64,000 nt of DNA from Enterococcus crotali (GCF_000633635.1 NZ_AYPQ01000005.1:132260-196259), one strand, 5' to 3'; counted from the stretch's first letter, positions 27,423 through 36,682 are shown. Translations and numbers: made by a program. Notes: generated by a model not told the origin, from the sequence alone.

Positions 27423-28171
27423 ATGCAACGGTATTTTTTAACAGAACCTTACGAGCCTAAAGAATCTTATAAGATCACAGGAGAAAACTATCATCATATC
27501 GTTCGAGTGATGCGGATGGAACCAACGCAGAAGTTTTCTTGGCGTTTAGTGATCGTCTAGTCATCATTGCTGAAATAACTGATATTACAGAAGATGCCGT
27601 TCATTTAAAAGAAATCAGTAAAGAAAAAGCAGAAAAAGAGCTGCCCATCAATGTGACGATTGCATGTGGTTATCCTAAAGGAGACAAACTAGAATGGATC
27701 GTTCAAAAAGGGACCGAACTAGGCAGTCATAAATTTATCGGATTTCCAGCTAAAGCATCTGTCGTAAAATGGGATCACAAAAAGTTAGCGAAAAAAACAG
27801 AACGTTTGAAAAAAATAGCAACAGAAGCTGCTGAGCAATCTCATCGCCAGTTTGCGCCAGATATTGTATTATTAGAAAGAGAACAGGCGCTTATTGAGCT
27901 ATTTTCCAGTTATGATAAAGTCTTGGTTGCTTACGAAGAATCAGCCAAAATTGGGGAGCGTAGCCGTTTTGCAACGGTACTTTCTGAGCTGTCTGCAGGT
28001 GACTCTCTTTTGATCATATTTGGACCAGAGGGTGGTTTTGCGCCAGGCGAAATCGCAGAATTTCAAGAGTACAAGGGGATTATTTGCGGGTTGGGTCCGC
28101 GAATTTTACGCGCAGAAACAGCACCATTGTATGCGTTGAGTGCTATTAGTTATCAATTTGAATTAGTGTAA
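27423..28171 (+). pseudogene. rsmE: 16S rRNA (uracil1498-N3)-methyltransferase, frameshifted
   Basis: RsmE methylates U1498 of 16S rRNA. ATG 27423 opens with MQRYFLTEPYEPKESYKITGENYHHIVRVMRM, the normal RsmE start, but the frame stops after 45 residues. The rest (from about 27533) is intact in another frame, with the SPOUT knot LLIIFGPEGGFAPGEI and LGPRILRAETAPLYALS. One extra A or G at about 27531 (CAGAAG to CAGAAAG or CAGAAGG) restores a protein of about 249 residues (...TQKVFLAFSDRLVII...). It follows prmA by 1 nt, as in many Firmicutes. Confidence 0.9.
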
Positions 28172-28188
28172 GGTTTAGGGGGCTATTT

Positions 28189-28836
28189 ATGGAGTTAGAG
28201 TTGCAAAAAATTTCAATTATGTTAGTAGATCCGTCATTTACAGATCAACAGTTTACAGAAGAGATTCTTTTCTTGAAGGAATTTCCTGTACGTTCAATTT
28301 TTGTTTTGCCTTATAATGTTGCTAGAGCAAAACAACTATTAAGTGGAACGATGATTCAAGTGGGCAGTTTCGTTGATTTTCCGCTTGGGAGTGGAACGTT
28401 AGCAAAAAAAGCATTTGAAACAGGACAATTGTATAAAGACGGTGCATCTGACGTTTTTGTAACTATGATGCCTGAAGAGTTGCCGCTGTATGGAAATCAA
28501 AATTTTCAAGCGTTAGAGCAATTATCATTTGGGCGAAATGCTCTTGGTTACTTTTTAGACAGTAGTCAATTAACAGACATTCAAAAACAAAAATTAACAA
28601 TGGATATTACAACGTTAAATGTCAGTGCTATTTCTTTAGGACTAAATCTAACGATGGAACAGGCGATTCATGATATGAGTCTTCTTAGAACCGGCAGAAA
28701 AAAACAAATGACTTTTCAGGTAAATGTACAAGCACCAACCTTGCTTGAGATTGAACTTTTGTTTCAAGCTGGCGCGTCCTATATTGGGATCAGCAATGGC
28801 CGTGAGATATTGCCGTTGATTTCAAAATGGAATTAA
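28189..28836 (+). CDS. DeoC-like aldolase-fold protein lacking the catalytic lysine
   Basis: A 215-residue protein whose order of blocks follows deoxyribose-phosphate aldolase: VGSFVDFPLGSGTLAKKAFETGQLYKDGASDVFV aligns with the DeoC 'IGFPLG...K..E...A...GADE.D' segment, and GYFLDSSQLTDIQKQKL with the 'ET..LTDEE' segment. The Schiff-base strand (FVKTSTGF in DeoC) reads AISLGLN and the KASGGIR strand reads QVNVQAP, so both key lysines are absent. It is probably not an active aldolase. It lies 17 nt after rsmE. Role unknown; the fold assignment is by eye. Confidence 0.6.
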   Translation: MELELQKISIMLVDPSFTDQQFTEEILFLKEFPVRSIFVLPYNVARAKQLLSGTMIQVGSFVDFPLGSGTLAKKAFETGQLYKDGASDVFVTMMPEELPLYGNQNFQALEQLSFGRNALGYFLDSSQLTDIQKQKLTMDITTLNVSAISLGLNLTMEQAIHDMSLLRTGRKKQMTFQVNVQAPTLLEIELLFQAGASYIGISNGREILPLISKWN

Positions 28837-28847
28837 AACGTGGGGAA

Positions 28848-28875
28848 TTGAAAATTTGGTGAAATTTAGTATAAT
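28848..28875 (+). promoter_or_regulatory. Strong promoter upstream of relA
   Basis: TTGAAA, 16 nt, TATAAT, with a start expected near 28882. It faces a terminator only a few bases later. Confidence 0.75.
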
Positions 28876-28885
28876 AAAAGATGTT

Positions 28886-28923
28886 GGAAGTGCTACTGTT
28901 TCAAGTGGTACTTTTCTTTTTTT
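28886..28923 (+). terminator. Intrinsic terminator at the start of the relA leader
   Basis: GGAAGTGCTAC, TGTTTCAA, GTGGTACTTTTC and a T run. It begins about 5 nt after the predicted transcription start, so it would give an RNA of about 40 nt unless it is read through. Confidence 0.8.
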
Positions 28924-29068
28924 AAACGGATATAACTGTTTGTAAAAAACTGTGTTGATTTAGATAAAATCAGGTGCTGCCAATACTTTTTACATAAATC
29001 TCTATTTTAAATGTTGAAGCGTCAACAACAGAAAAACATTACAGATTAGAGACAAAGGAGTGATAATA

Positions 29069-31282
29069 ATGCCAAAAGAGGAAATCATGACTGGACCAGG
29101 AGTCATTAAACTGGTATCGAAATATATGGCACCACAACATGTTGCTTTTGTTCAAAAAGCGTGTGACTATGCAGAAAAAGCGCATGATGGTCAAGTGAGA
29201 CAATCTGGGGAACCTTATTTTATTCATCCAATTCAGGTTGCAGGAATTTTAGCAGAATTACGGATGGACCCGCATACTGTTGCAACAGGTTTTTTGCATG
29301 ACGTAGTAGAAGATACGGATGTAACGCTTGAAGATTTAGCCAACGAATTTGGCGCGGATGTTGCGATGTTAGTTGACGGCGTGACAAAGCTTGGGAAAAT
29401 AAAATATAAATCTCATGAAGAGCAATTAGCAGAAAATCACCGAAAAATGTTATTAGCAATGGCTCAAGATTTACGTGTGATTATGGTGAAATTGGCTGAC
29501 CGTTTACATAATATGCGGACATTAAAACATTTACGTGAAGATAAGCAGCGTAGAATCGCTCAAGAAACAATCGAAATTTATGCACCTCTTGCGCATCGTT
29601 TAGGGATCAGCCGTATCAAATGGGAGCTAGAGGATACAGCTTTGCGTTATATCAACCCGAATCAATACTATCGTATCGTGAATTTAATGCAAAGTAAAAG
29701 AGATGAGCGAGAAGCATATGTTGAAGAAGCTGTTGAAGACATTCGTTTAGCTACAGAAGATTTAGATATCTATGCTGAAATCTATGGACGGCCAAAACAT
29801 ATTTATTCGATCTATCGCAAAATGAAAGATCATAAAAAACAATTCAATGAAATTTATGACTTATTAGCAATTCGCGTGATTGTTGATTCAATCAAAGATT
29901 GTTATGCTGTGTTAGGAGCAATCCACACAAAATGGACACCGATGCCTGGGCGTTTTAAAGATTACATTGCGATGCCTAAAGCGAATATGTATCAATCGAT
30001 CCATACAACAGTAATTGGACCAAAAGGAAATCCCGTAGAAGTGCAGATCCGAACACATGAAATGCATCAAATCGCTGAGTTTGGGGTAGCCGCTCACTGG
30101 GCTTATAAAGAAGGTAAGACGGAAAAAGTTGATGAAGATAACGATACAAAACAATTAAGCTGGTTCCGTGAGATACTTGAATTACAAGATGAAAGCTATG
30201 ATGCTTCTGAGTTTATGGAAAGTGTTAAAGGAGATATTTTCAGTGATAAGGTCTATGTTTTTACGCCAACAGGTGAAGTGACGGAATTGCCTAAAGGTTC
30301 CGGACCACTAGATTTTGCGTATAGTGTGCATACCGAAATTGGTAATAAAACAACAGGTGCCAAGGTCAATGGAAAAATGGTTCAGTTGGATTATACATTG
30401 AAAAATGGCGACATCATTGAGGTACTGACTTCACCAAACTCGTTTGGACCAAGCCGTGACTGGCTCAAAATGGTGGCAACAAGTAAAGCACGAAATAAAA
30501 TCAAGCGCTTCTTTAAAGTTCAAGATCGCGAAGTCAATATTATCAAAGGGCACGATGCCATCAGTAAATACTTGATCGAACATGGTTTTGCACCAAAAGA
30601 GTTCTTAGGAAAAGCAAAAATGGCGGAAGCTTTAGATCGTTTCAATTTTCAAACAGAAGATGATCTTTATGCAGCTGTCGGGTATGGTGAAATCAGTGCC
30701 CAAGTCGTCTTTAACCGTTTGACCGAAAAAGAACGTAAAGAACAAGAAATAGAACGCCAAAAACAAGAAGCCGAAGAATTGATGACGCAACCGGTCAAAA
30801 AGGAATCGGATAAAATGAAGGTCCGTCATGAAGGCGGAATCGTGATCCAAGGAGTTGAAAACTTACTTGTCCGTATCAGCCGTTGCTGTAATCCAGTTCC
30901 AGGAGATGAAATCGTCGGTTATATCACGAAAGGCCGTGGTGTGTCAATTCATAGAGCAGATTGTCCAAACGTTCAACATCAAGAAGAACTTGCCCAACGA
31001 TTGATTGAAGTAGAATGGGAAGATACTGACAATTCAAATAAAGAATATGATGCTGATTTAGAGATTTATGGCTATAATCGAAGTGGATTATTGAATGATG
31101 TGCTACAAGTGATCAGTTCAATGACCAAAAATTTAGTTAGCGTAGAAGCCAAACCAACAAAAAATAAAATGGCGATGATCCATGTGACTGTAAAAATCCA
31201 AAATCTAGCCCATTTAAAAACAATCGTTGATAAAATCAAGAATATACCGGATGTTTATAACGTTCGTCGAACCAATGGCTAG
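29069..31282 (+). CDS. relA: Bifunctional (p)ppGpp synthetase/hydrolase RelA (Rsh)
   Basis: A 737-residue long RSH enzyme, the main stringent-response alarmone enzyme on ribosomes. The N-terminal HD hydrolase has HPIQVAGIL and TGFLHDVVEDTD (metal-binding HD); the synthetase domain contains YDLLAIRVIV and VEVQIRTHEMHQIAEFGVAAHWAYK. TGS (DKVYVFTPTGEV), zinc-finger (ISRCCNPVPGDEIVGYITKGRGVSIHR) and C-terminal ACT (YNRSGLLNDVLQVISS) domains follow. ATG 29069 sits 8 nt after AAAGGAG; an in-frame GTG at 29060 overlaps that site. An operon with dtd. Confidence 0.97.
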   Translation: MPKEEIMTGPGVIKLVSKYMAPQHVAFVQKACDYAEKAHDGQVRQSGEPYFIHPIQVAGILAELRMDPHTVATGFLHDVVEDTDVTLEDLANEFGADVAMLVDGVTKLGKIKYKSHEEQLAENHRKMLLAMAQDLRVIMVKLADRLHNMRTLKHLREDKQRRIAQETIEIYAPLAHRLGISRIKWELEDTALRYINPNQYYRIVNLMQSKRDEREAYVEEAVEDIRLATEDLDIYAEIYGRPKHIYSIYRKMKDHKKQFNEIYDLLAIRVIVDSIKDCYAVLGAIHTKWTPMPGRFKDYIAMPKANMYQSIHTTVIGPKGNPVEVQIRTHEMHQIAEFGVAAHWAYKEGKTEKVDEDNDTKQLSWFREILELQDESYDASEFMESVKGDIFSDKVYVFTPTGEVTELPKGSGPLDFAYSVHTEIGNKTTGAKVNGKMVQLDYTLKNGDIIEVLTSPNSFGPSRDWLKMVATSKARNKIKRFFKVQDREVNIIKGHDAISKYLIEHGFAPKEFLGKAKMAEALDRFNFQTEDDLYAAVGYGEISAQVVFNRLTEKERKEQEIERQKQEAEELMTQPVKKESDKMKVRHEGGIVIQGVENLLVRISRCCNPVPGDEIVGYITKGRGVSIHRADCPNVQHQEELAQRLIEVEWEDTDNSNKEYDADLEIYGYNRSGLLNDVLQVISSMTKNLVSVEAKPTKNKMAMIHVTVKIQNLAHLKTIVDKIKNIPDVYNVRRTNG

Positions 31283-31294
31283 GAGGTACAAAAT

Positions 31295-31741
31295 ATGAGA
31301 GCAGTCATTCAACGTGTGACACAAGCTGAAGTGAGGATCGAACAACAAAGTGTTGGAAGAATAGCGCAAGGCTTTATGATTTTACTTGGTATTCATCAAT
31401 CAGATAGCGCAGAAGATGTTGCCTACTTAGCTCGTAAAATCAGTAAGTTGCGAGTATTTGAAGATGATGGCGGTAAAATGAATCTGAGTATTCAAGAAAT
31501 TCAAGGGAGTATTTTGAGTGTGTCTCAATTTACCTTATATGCCGACACTAAAAAAGGCAATCGGCCTAGTTTTATAGAAGCTGCTCGACCTGAGGTGGCA
31601 GTTCCTTTATATGATTTGTTCAATAAACAGCTTAAAGAACTAGATATTCCTGTCGAAACAGGTGAATTTGGTGCAGACATGGCAGTTTCATTGATCAATG
31701 ATGGTCCAGTCACGATCATTATTGATACAAAAGATAAATAA
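31295..31741 (+). CDS. dtd: D-aminoacyl-tRNA deacylase
   Basis: A 148-residue DTD that hydrolyses D-amino acids (and glycine on tRNA-Ala) from mischarged t[16 protein letters not shown] at the start, the [17 protein letters not shown] catalytic motif and NDGPVTI near the end are diagnostic. It lies 12 nt after relA, with GGAGG in the gap, a common pairing in Firmicutes. Confidence 0.96.
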   Translation: MRAVIQRVTQAEVRIEQQSVGRIAQGFMILLGIHQSDSAEDVAYLARKISKLRVFEDDGGKMNLSIQEIQGSILSVSQFTLYADTKKGNRPSFIEAARPEVAVPLYDLFNKQLKELDIPVETGEFGADMAVSLINDGPVTIIIDTKDK

Positions 31742-31743
31742 TC

Positions 31744-31790
31744 AAAACATCATTCTTGCGAAGCTTAATAGTAAGAATGATGTTTTTTTT
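31744..31790 (+). terminator. Terminator after relA-dtd
   Basis: AAAACATCATTCTT, loop, AAGAATGATGTTTTTTTT. Confidence 0.93.
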
Positions 31791-31865
31791 AATAAGTTAC
31801 TAAAAAAGAACATCGAGAAACAAATGCTTGGTATAATAAGCATAAAGTGATTGTTGAGGTGTAAG

Positions 31866-33625
31866 ATGGAAAAATATAAAGAAAAATTATTACCAAAATT
31901 AAAAAAGTTACCAGTACCAGAATTACATGAAACTCTCGTTGCATTAAGTGATTGGTTGAGGCCACTGGTTACATTAGAAGAATTAAAAGACTTTCAAAAA
32001 AAGCTATAGCGTTTAGTGTGTCTGATGGTCTACTATTACAAAAAGATTTAGTTGAGTATGCGGAAAATAGCGCTGGAAGTTGGTTAGCCCTGTTTTGGGA
32101 AGAAAGTTATTTAAAAAGTCGCGGCTATCTGCAAAGCGAATCAAACTTTGCTTTGATTATCGACGAACATTATTATAGCCAAATTGAATCGAAAGAAATG
32201 CGAGCTGCTCAGCTGATTTATCAAATGACCAACATTTATCTGAGTTTAGCGAACGGAACCTATCCAATCGAATATACAAAAAATAATCAAAATGTCGATA
32301 TGTCATTTTATTTAAATTTCTTCAACAGCTGCAGAATACCCGGAAATGAGCGAGATTCTTTTTACAGAGGAGCCATAAATCCTACTAGAAATTATATTGT
32401 GATTTTTGTAAACGGTAGCTACTTCCGTCTAGAGGTGACAGATAACTTAGGGAAACTCCATTCTTTGGAGCAAATACTAGCAAATTTGAATTATATTCTT
32501 TCCCTTGAAATTAACCCAAAACAAGGAGAGGCCCTACTTCCTTATTTAACGGGAGTTGAAAGAGAACGGGCGAATTTGATGTATCAGCAGCTTCAAAAAA
32601 AAGAGCTGAACAGTCAGAATCTCAAGCAAATCGAAGACGCATTATTTGTTTTAAGTTTTTCAGACGGAGCAGATGAGTCAAAAGAGGAACGAATCACAGA
32701 TGTTTTATTGAATACAAGTCATCAGTTTCTCACAAAAACGATGCAAGCAATTATCACAAAAAACGGTCATATTGGTTTTAATATGGAACATACAGCCATC
32801 GATGGAGTTCCAACCTTAAATTTACTAACGAAAGTTTTTGAGTCATTTAATGAGCTGAAGCAAGCAAAAACTACAAAATACTCTTCTGATTTAGTCCAAA
32901 AATTTGAATGGTCATTGGATGAGCAAATGTTCAAGGCTTTAGAAGAAGCCCAAAAGCTTGTAGAAATAGAGAATAGTTCATATACTCTGAACCATCAAGT
33001 TGTTTCAGAAATTGGCAAAGAACGGATGAAAAAAGCCAAAGTAAGTCCAGATGCGTTCTTCCATATTGCGTTGGCTATGGCGCAACAAACAGTTTTTGGC
33101 AAGCTAAGATCTGTTTATGAGCCAGTTGCAATGCGCATGTATTATGAAGGGCGGACGGAATCTGCTCGTTCGATAAGTCAAGAGAAAAAGCAGTTTGTAG
33201 AAGCATTTTATAACAAAATAGAGCCGACATCTAAGGAGAGGTTAATGGCATTATTCGTTGAGGCTGCAACAGCTCATTCAAGTCGGATCAACCAATGTCA
33301 AAATGGTAAGGGATTAGAACGGCATTTGTTTGGTTTACAGCAAATGGCACTTAATCCAGAGGAGGGGGCAAAATTTTTCCATACAAAAGCTCTTAAAATA
33401 TTAAGCGAGGATTTTATCTCTACGACTGGAATCCCCTATGATATATTAGAGTCATTTAGCTTTGGACCGGTCAATAAATCAGGATTCGGAATGTATTACG
33501 GTATTCTAGATGAAAAAGTGATTTTGACACTCTCAGCTAAAAAAACAGATGAAGTACAAGCAACTCAACTGATTGGCGCGATTTCAGAAGCGTTGATTTC
33601 TTTAACAGAGCTTTTAGGTATCTAG
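31866..33625 (+). pseudogene. Choline/carnitine O-acyltransferase family protein, frameshifted
   Basis: ATG 31866 (SD GAGGTG) opens MEKYKEKLLPKLKKLPVPELHETL, the proline-rich start typical of this family, then stops at about 32010. The main body is open in another frame to 33625. A run of seven A at 31996-32002 would read normally with eight (DFQKKAIAFSVSDG), giving about 586 residues. GFNMEHTAIDGVP holds the catalytic HxxxD, and CQNGKGLERHLFGL, TTGIPYDILESFSFGPV and GFGMYYGI match the CoA/acyl-site blocks. The family moves acyl groups between CoA and carnitine or choline, and is far more common in eukaryotes than bacteria. It is flanked by terminators. Confidence 0.88.
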
Positions 33626-33627
33626 TA

Positions 33628-33690
33628 AAAAATACTGCAAGTAAGGAGGAGAACGATTTTCGTGTTTTCTTGTTATTTGCAGTATTTTTT
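33628..33690 (+). terminator. Terminator after the acyltransferase gene
   Basis: AAAATACTGCAAGTAA and TTATTTGCAGTATTTTTT pair around a 30-nt loop. Confidence 0.8.
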
Positions 33691-33734
33691 ATTGCTATTG
33701 CTTTTTTATGAAAGATAGTATAAAATATCGTGAT

Positions 33735-33756
33735 TAAATCGTAACGATTACGTTTT
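33735..33756 (+). promoter_or_regulatory. Candidate Zur operator
   Basis: AAATCGTAACGATTACGTTTT is close to the Firmicute Zur box TCGTAATNATTACGA. It sits just downstream of a TATAAA-type -10 at about 33718, where binding would block the zinT-like gene. Confidence 0.7.
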
Positions 33757-33824
33757 GTTCGGCGTAAAACAGAAAGAAACAATAAACTAGATTTAGTCGA
33801 CAATATAAAAGTGGAGGTTTATTT

Positions 33825-34529
33825 ATGAAAAAGAACAGCTTACTGTTATCTAAAGGATTGGGGATTCTTCTATTGGGGGTGCTAATGGTTAGTGGCTGTA
33901 CGGAAAAGAAAAATACAAAAACAGCTGAATCAACATCTACAACAACTCAGAAGTCTGAAGCAAAACCTACACATGACCACAAACATAAGCATAGTCATGA
34001 TGGAGAATTCAAAGATGAAGAGGTACAAAATCGAACACTAGAGGATTGGTCAGGTGATTGGCAATCTATTTATCCATTTTTATTAGACGGAACGTTGGAT
34101 GAGGTTTTTGAGCATAAAGCTAAAGAAAAGAAAGACAAAAGTTTTGAGGAGTACAAACAGTATTATACAGTCGGTTATGAAACGGATACTACTCGGATTA
34201 TTATCAATGGGAATACAATTGAATTTTTTAAAGGAGATACCTCTCTCAAAGCAGATTATCAATATGACGGATACAAAATTTTGACATATGATTCTGGTAA
34301 AAAAGGAGTGCGCTATTTATTTAGTAGGACTGATGACAATAGCGGAGCACCTAAGAACATTCAATTTAGTGATCATAATATTGAACCCACGAAGGCCGAA
34401 CATTTTCATTTATATGTTGGAGATGAAAGCCAAGAAGTATTGCTGAAAGAATTAAATAATTGGCCAACATACTACAAGAGTGAGTTATCGGGTTCTGATA
34501 TTTTACATGATATGCTTTATCATCATTAA
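33825..34529 (+). CDS. ZinT/AdcA-C-type zinc-binding lipoprotein
   Basis: A 234-residue surface lipoprotein: signal peptide with lipobox VSGC (Cys 25), a Ser/Thr/Lys linker, a histidine-rich stretch (HDHKHKHSHDGE, about residues 46-57), then the ZinT (YodA) domain with LEDWSGDWQSIYPFLLDGTLDEVF and AEHFHLYVGDES, the latter holding metal-binding His residues. It probably binds zinc outside the membrane and passes it to an Adc-type ABC importer not in this window. The Zur-like box upstream fits zinc-starvation induction. SD GGAGG lies 8 nt before the ATG. Confidence 0.88.
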   Translation: MKKNSLLLSKGLGILLLGVLMVSGCTEKKNTKTAESTSTTTQKSEAKPTHDHKHKHSHDGEFKDEEVQNRTLEDWSGDWQSIYPFLLDGTLDEVFEHKAKEKKDKSFEEYKQYYTVGYETDTTRIIINGNTIEFFKGDTSLKADYQYDGYKILTYDSGKKGVRYLFSRTDDNSGAPKNIQFSDHNIEPTKAEHFHLYVGDESQEVLLKELNNWPTYYKSELSGSDILHDMLYHH

Positions 34530-34540
34530 AAAAAGTGAAT

Positions 34541-34625
34541 GAGCCCGGGACAAAACTAAAAAAATTAGTTTTGTTTCGGGCTCTGAATCTGAATAAATGG
34601 TAGGAGCAAAAGCAATCCTACCCTA
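34541..34625. repeat. Terminator hairpin of the GGGACAAAACT repeat family
   Basis: GAGCCCGGGACAAAACTAA and TTAGTTTTGTTTCGGGCTC (34541-34582) form the stem; the following GAATAAATGGTAGGAGCAAAAGCAA matches the head of the repeats at 2855, 13645 and 46888. It lies between convergent genes. Confidence 0.7.
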
Positions 34626-34630
34626 TTAAC

Positions 34631-35563
34631 TCAACGAAACAATTGATTGATTCGTTGATAATCTTCTTCGGTCAGATGTACCTCCAAAGCTTTCACATTA
34701 TTGAGTACTTGTTCAGGCTTTTTTGCACCAGGGATGACAACCGCAACAAAAGGATTTTTGATGTACCAAGCAAGCACGATTGCTGCAACACTAGCATTAT
34801 AATCAGCTGCAATCAATTTAAGCTGATTGACTTTTTCTATAATTGATTTGAAGCGTTCCCCTTGAAAGTCTGGTTTTTTACTACGTATGTCTTCAGGTGG
34901 AAATATTACATCACTTTCATATTTACCAGTCAATAAGCCAGATGCTAATGGGAAATAGGGCACAAAAGAAATTTCGTTATCTTTAAGATAAGGCAATAAC
35001 TCCTTTTCAGCTTTACGATGGATCAAACTATACTCATCTTCAACAATATCTACGAAACCCTCTTGATTTGCTTCCTTGATCTGTTCTAAACTAAAATTAG
35101 AAACGCCGATTGCTTTGATTTTTCCAGCATTTTTTAGCTTTTGCAAGGCGGCAACTGCTTCATTTTTAGGTGTTGTTTCATCCGGAAAGTGGATATAAAA
35201 AATATCGATATAATCTGTTTGTAGTCGTTGTAATGCTTCTTCAACAGAATGTGTCAAAAATTCTGGTGTATTATTAAATGTGCCAGGGTTAGCTGGATCA
35301 TGAGCGGCTTTTGTCGCAATGACAACTTTACTGCGGTCAAACGCCTTTAACACTTCACCGATCAATTCTTCTGAACGTCCCATTCCATATGCGAAAGCAG
35401 TATCTAATAGCGTAATCCCGTTTGTTAAAGCAGTTCGAACGATTTCTTTTCCAGTATCATCATTTAAGTTTGGAAATAAATTATGACCACCAACAGCATT
35501 TGTTCCTAAACCGAGAGGCGTTGAATAAACATCTGTTGTACCAATTTGAACATTTTCTGTCAT
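34631..35563 (-). CDS. Aldo/keto reductase
   Basis: A 310-residue NADPH-dependent (beta/alpha)8 oxidoreductase of the AKR superfamily. ITLLDTAFAYGMGRSEELIGE carries the catalytic Asp and Tyr, VVIATKAA the Lys, and DIFYIHFPD the His; IKAIGVSNFSLEQI and VAVVIPGAKKPEQV form the cofactor end. Substrate unknown. It is monocistronic, with the SD AGGAGG in front of ATG 35563. Confidence 0.93.
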   Translation of the reverse strand: MTENVQIGTTDVYSTPLGLGTNAVGGHNLFPNLNDDTGKEIVRTALTNGITLLDTAFAYGMGRSEELIGEVLKAFDRSKVVIATKAAHDPANPGTFNNTPEFLTHSVEEALQRLQTDYIDIFYIHFPDETTPKNEAVAALQKLKNAGKIKAIGVSNFSLEQIKEANQEGFVDIVEDEYSLIHRKAEKELLPYLKDNEISFVPYFPLASGLLTGKYESDVIFPPEDIRSKKPDFQGERFKSIIEKVNQLKLIAADYNASVAAIVLAWYIKNPFVAVVIPGAKKPEQVLNNVKALEVHLTEEDYQRINQLFR

Positions 35564-35741
35564 TATGATTCCTCCTGACTTTCTATTTCTAGTGTAGTTG
35601 ATTAAACGTAAAGAAGAAAGTTTTTTTGCTTATTACCAGAATCTTTATCACAAAATGTCTAAAAAAACAGAAAGCTAAAGTTTTCTTGTCTTTCTATAGT
35701 ATAAAGACTACAACTGAACTTATCAGTGATTAAAATAGATG

Positions 35742-36217
35742 TCAGATGGTGGCATTTTAATGAGCTAGATAAAGCGATAGCACATTTTGAAGAGATGTTG
35801 GCGGCAAATGTTGAGGGGGAATAATCCACACAGCCAAATTATCAAGAAATTTCAGCTTAACAAGAAGAAAGAATCTTACCAATAGTAGAAGCTATCAGAA
35901 ATAGAACAGATAAACCTATTTCGATCGATACGTATTTTCCAGAAGTTGCAGATGCAGCATTAGCAGAGGAAAAATTTGAGATTCTAAAATATCCAGAAGG
36001 TTTTCGTTACAAAGAATATCCTTTGCTGTATGGAGTATCAAGGAAAAGAACGATAGCTGCGTTGACAAACGAATCTGACCCTTTAGCGCGTGATTTCGGT
36101 TCGGTTACAGCTTCATTATTTGCTGCCAATAAAGGTGTCGAAATCGTTCGAGTGCATCATGTTAAAGGAATACGGGATGCGTTGAATGTTTGGGCAATAT
36201 TGAATAGTAAGGAGTAA
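35742..36217 (+). pseudogene. folP: Dihydropteroate synthase remnant
   Basis: Pieces of DHPS are readable: SDGG followed by a one-base loss, then DKAIAHFEEMLAANV, stop, STQPNYQEISA, stop, then EERILPIVEAIRNRTDKPISIDTYFPEVADAALAEEKFEIL. At that point the text jumps to YKEYPLLYGVSRKRTIAALTNE and GSVTASLFAANKGVEIVRVHHVKGIRDALNVW, the C-terminal end. The N-terminus, and a middle segment that should span the NDxxG strand to the substrate loop, are missing. Several independent lesions show true decay, unlike the single-base frameshifts elsewhere. An intact folP must be sought elsewhere. Confidence 0.85.
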
Positions 36218-36257
36218 CAGTTATTAACTGTTATTGTCAAGCAAACTGAAATTCTAC

Positions 36258-36286
36258 TTGACTTTATTTCCAATCTCTAGTAATTT
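36258..36286 (+). promoter_or_regulatory. Promoter of the hisS-aspS operon
   Basis: TTGACT, 17 nt, TAATTT; a second -10-like TATAGAT lies 6 nt further on. The start is expected just before the T-box leader. Confidence 0.5.
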
Positions 36287-36293
36287 ATAGATA

Positions 36294-36528
36294 CTATAAA
36301 AAAATCGATGAAAGAACGAGTAGATTTCAAACTGATTGTACAAGAGAAAGTTGCCTTGGCTGAAAGCAACTTCGTTAGAGAAATCGAAAGACATTCTGGA
36401 GATGAACGGAGGAAAAGCCGTTCCGTTACGAGCGTTAATCGTTGGAGGAAAGAGCAATCTTTCGAACTTAGGTGGTACCGCGTGTGTCTATTCACTCGCC
36501 CTTGTATTTATACAAGGGCGAGTTTTTG
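36294..36528 (+). promoter_or_regulatory. T-box leader of hisS-aspS
   Basis: The T-box core AGGTGGTACCGCG (36470-36482) precedes the terminator CTCGCCCTTGTA, loop, TACAAGGGCGAG and T5 (36495-36527). Stem I can be drawn with AGTA-GATTTC paired to GAAATC-GAAAGACATTC; the specifier position reads GAC (Asp) followed by A, with an overlapping CAT (His) as the alternative. Uncharged tRNA would bind and favour the antiterminator, raising synthetase expression. Confidence 0.92.
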
Positions 36529-36545
36529 TTGTGAATCACTACGAT

Positions 36546-36618
36546 TGGCTCTGCCAGAGTAGATGATGAACAATACTTGGCGTTCAAAGTGAGAGAAGTT
36601 ACTGTACTAGTGAATCAC
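36546..36618 (+). repeat. Leader direct repeat, copy A
   Basis: Seventy-three bases starting TGGCTCTGCCAGAGTAGATG and ending GTACTAGTGAATCAC, nearly identical to 36683-36755. It contains the small palindrome CTCTGCCAGAG. It lies between the T-box terminator and hisS. Confidence 0.9.
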
Positions 36619-36682
36619 TCCACCTTGTTTCGATCCTATCAATTTCTAAGAGCTGAAGTACTAAGAATTGAAGGACTGTGAC

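Noticed and set aside
36308-36566. Open frames of about 80 codons on the plus strand
   Set aside because: They lie across the T-box stems and terminator, have no ribosome site, and the RNA structure explains the conservation.
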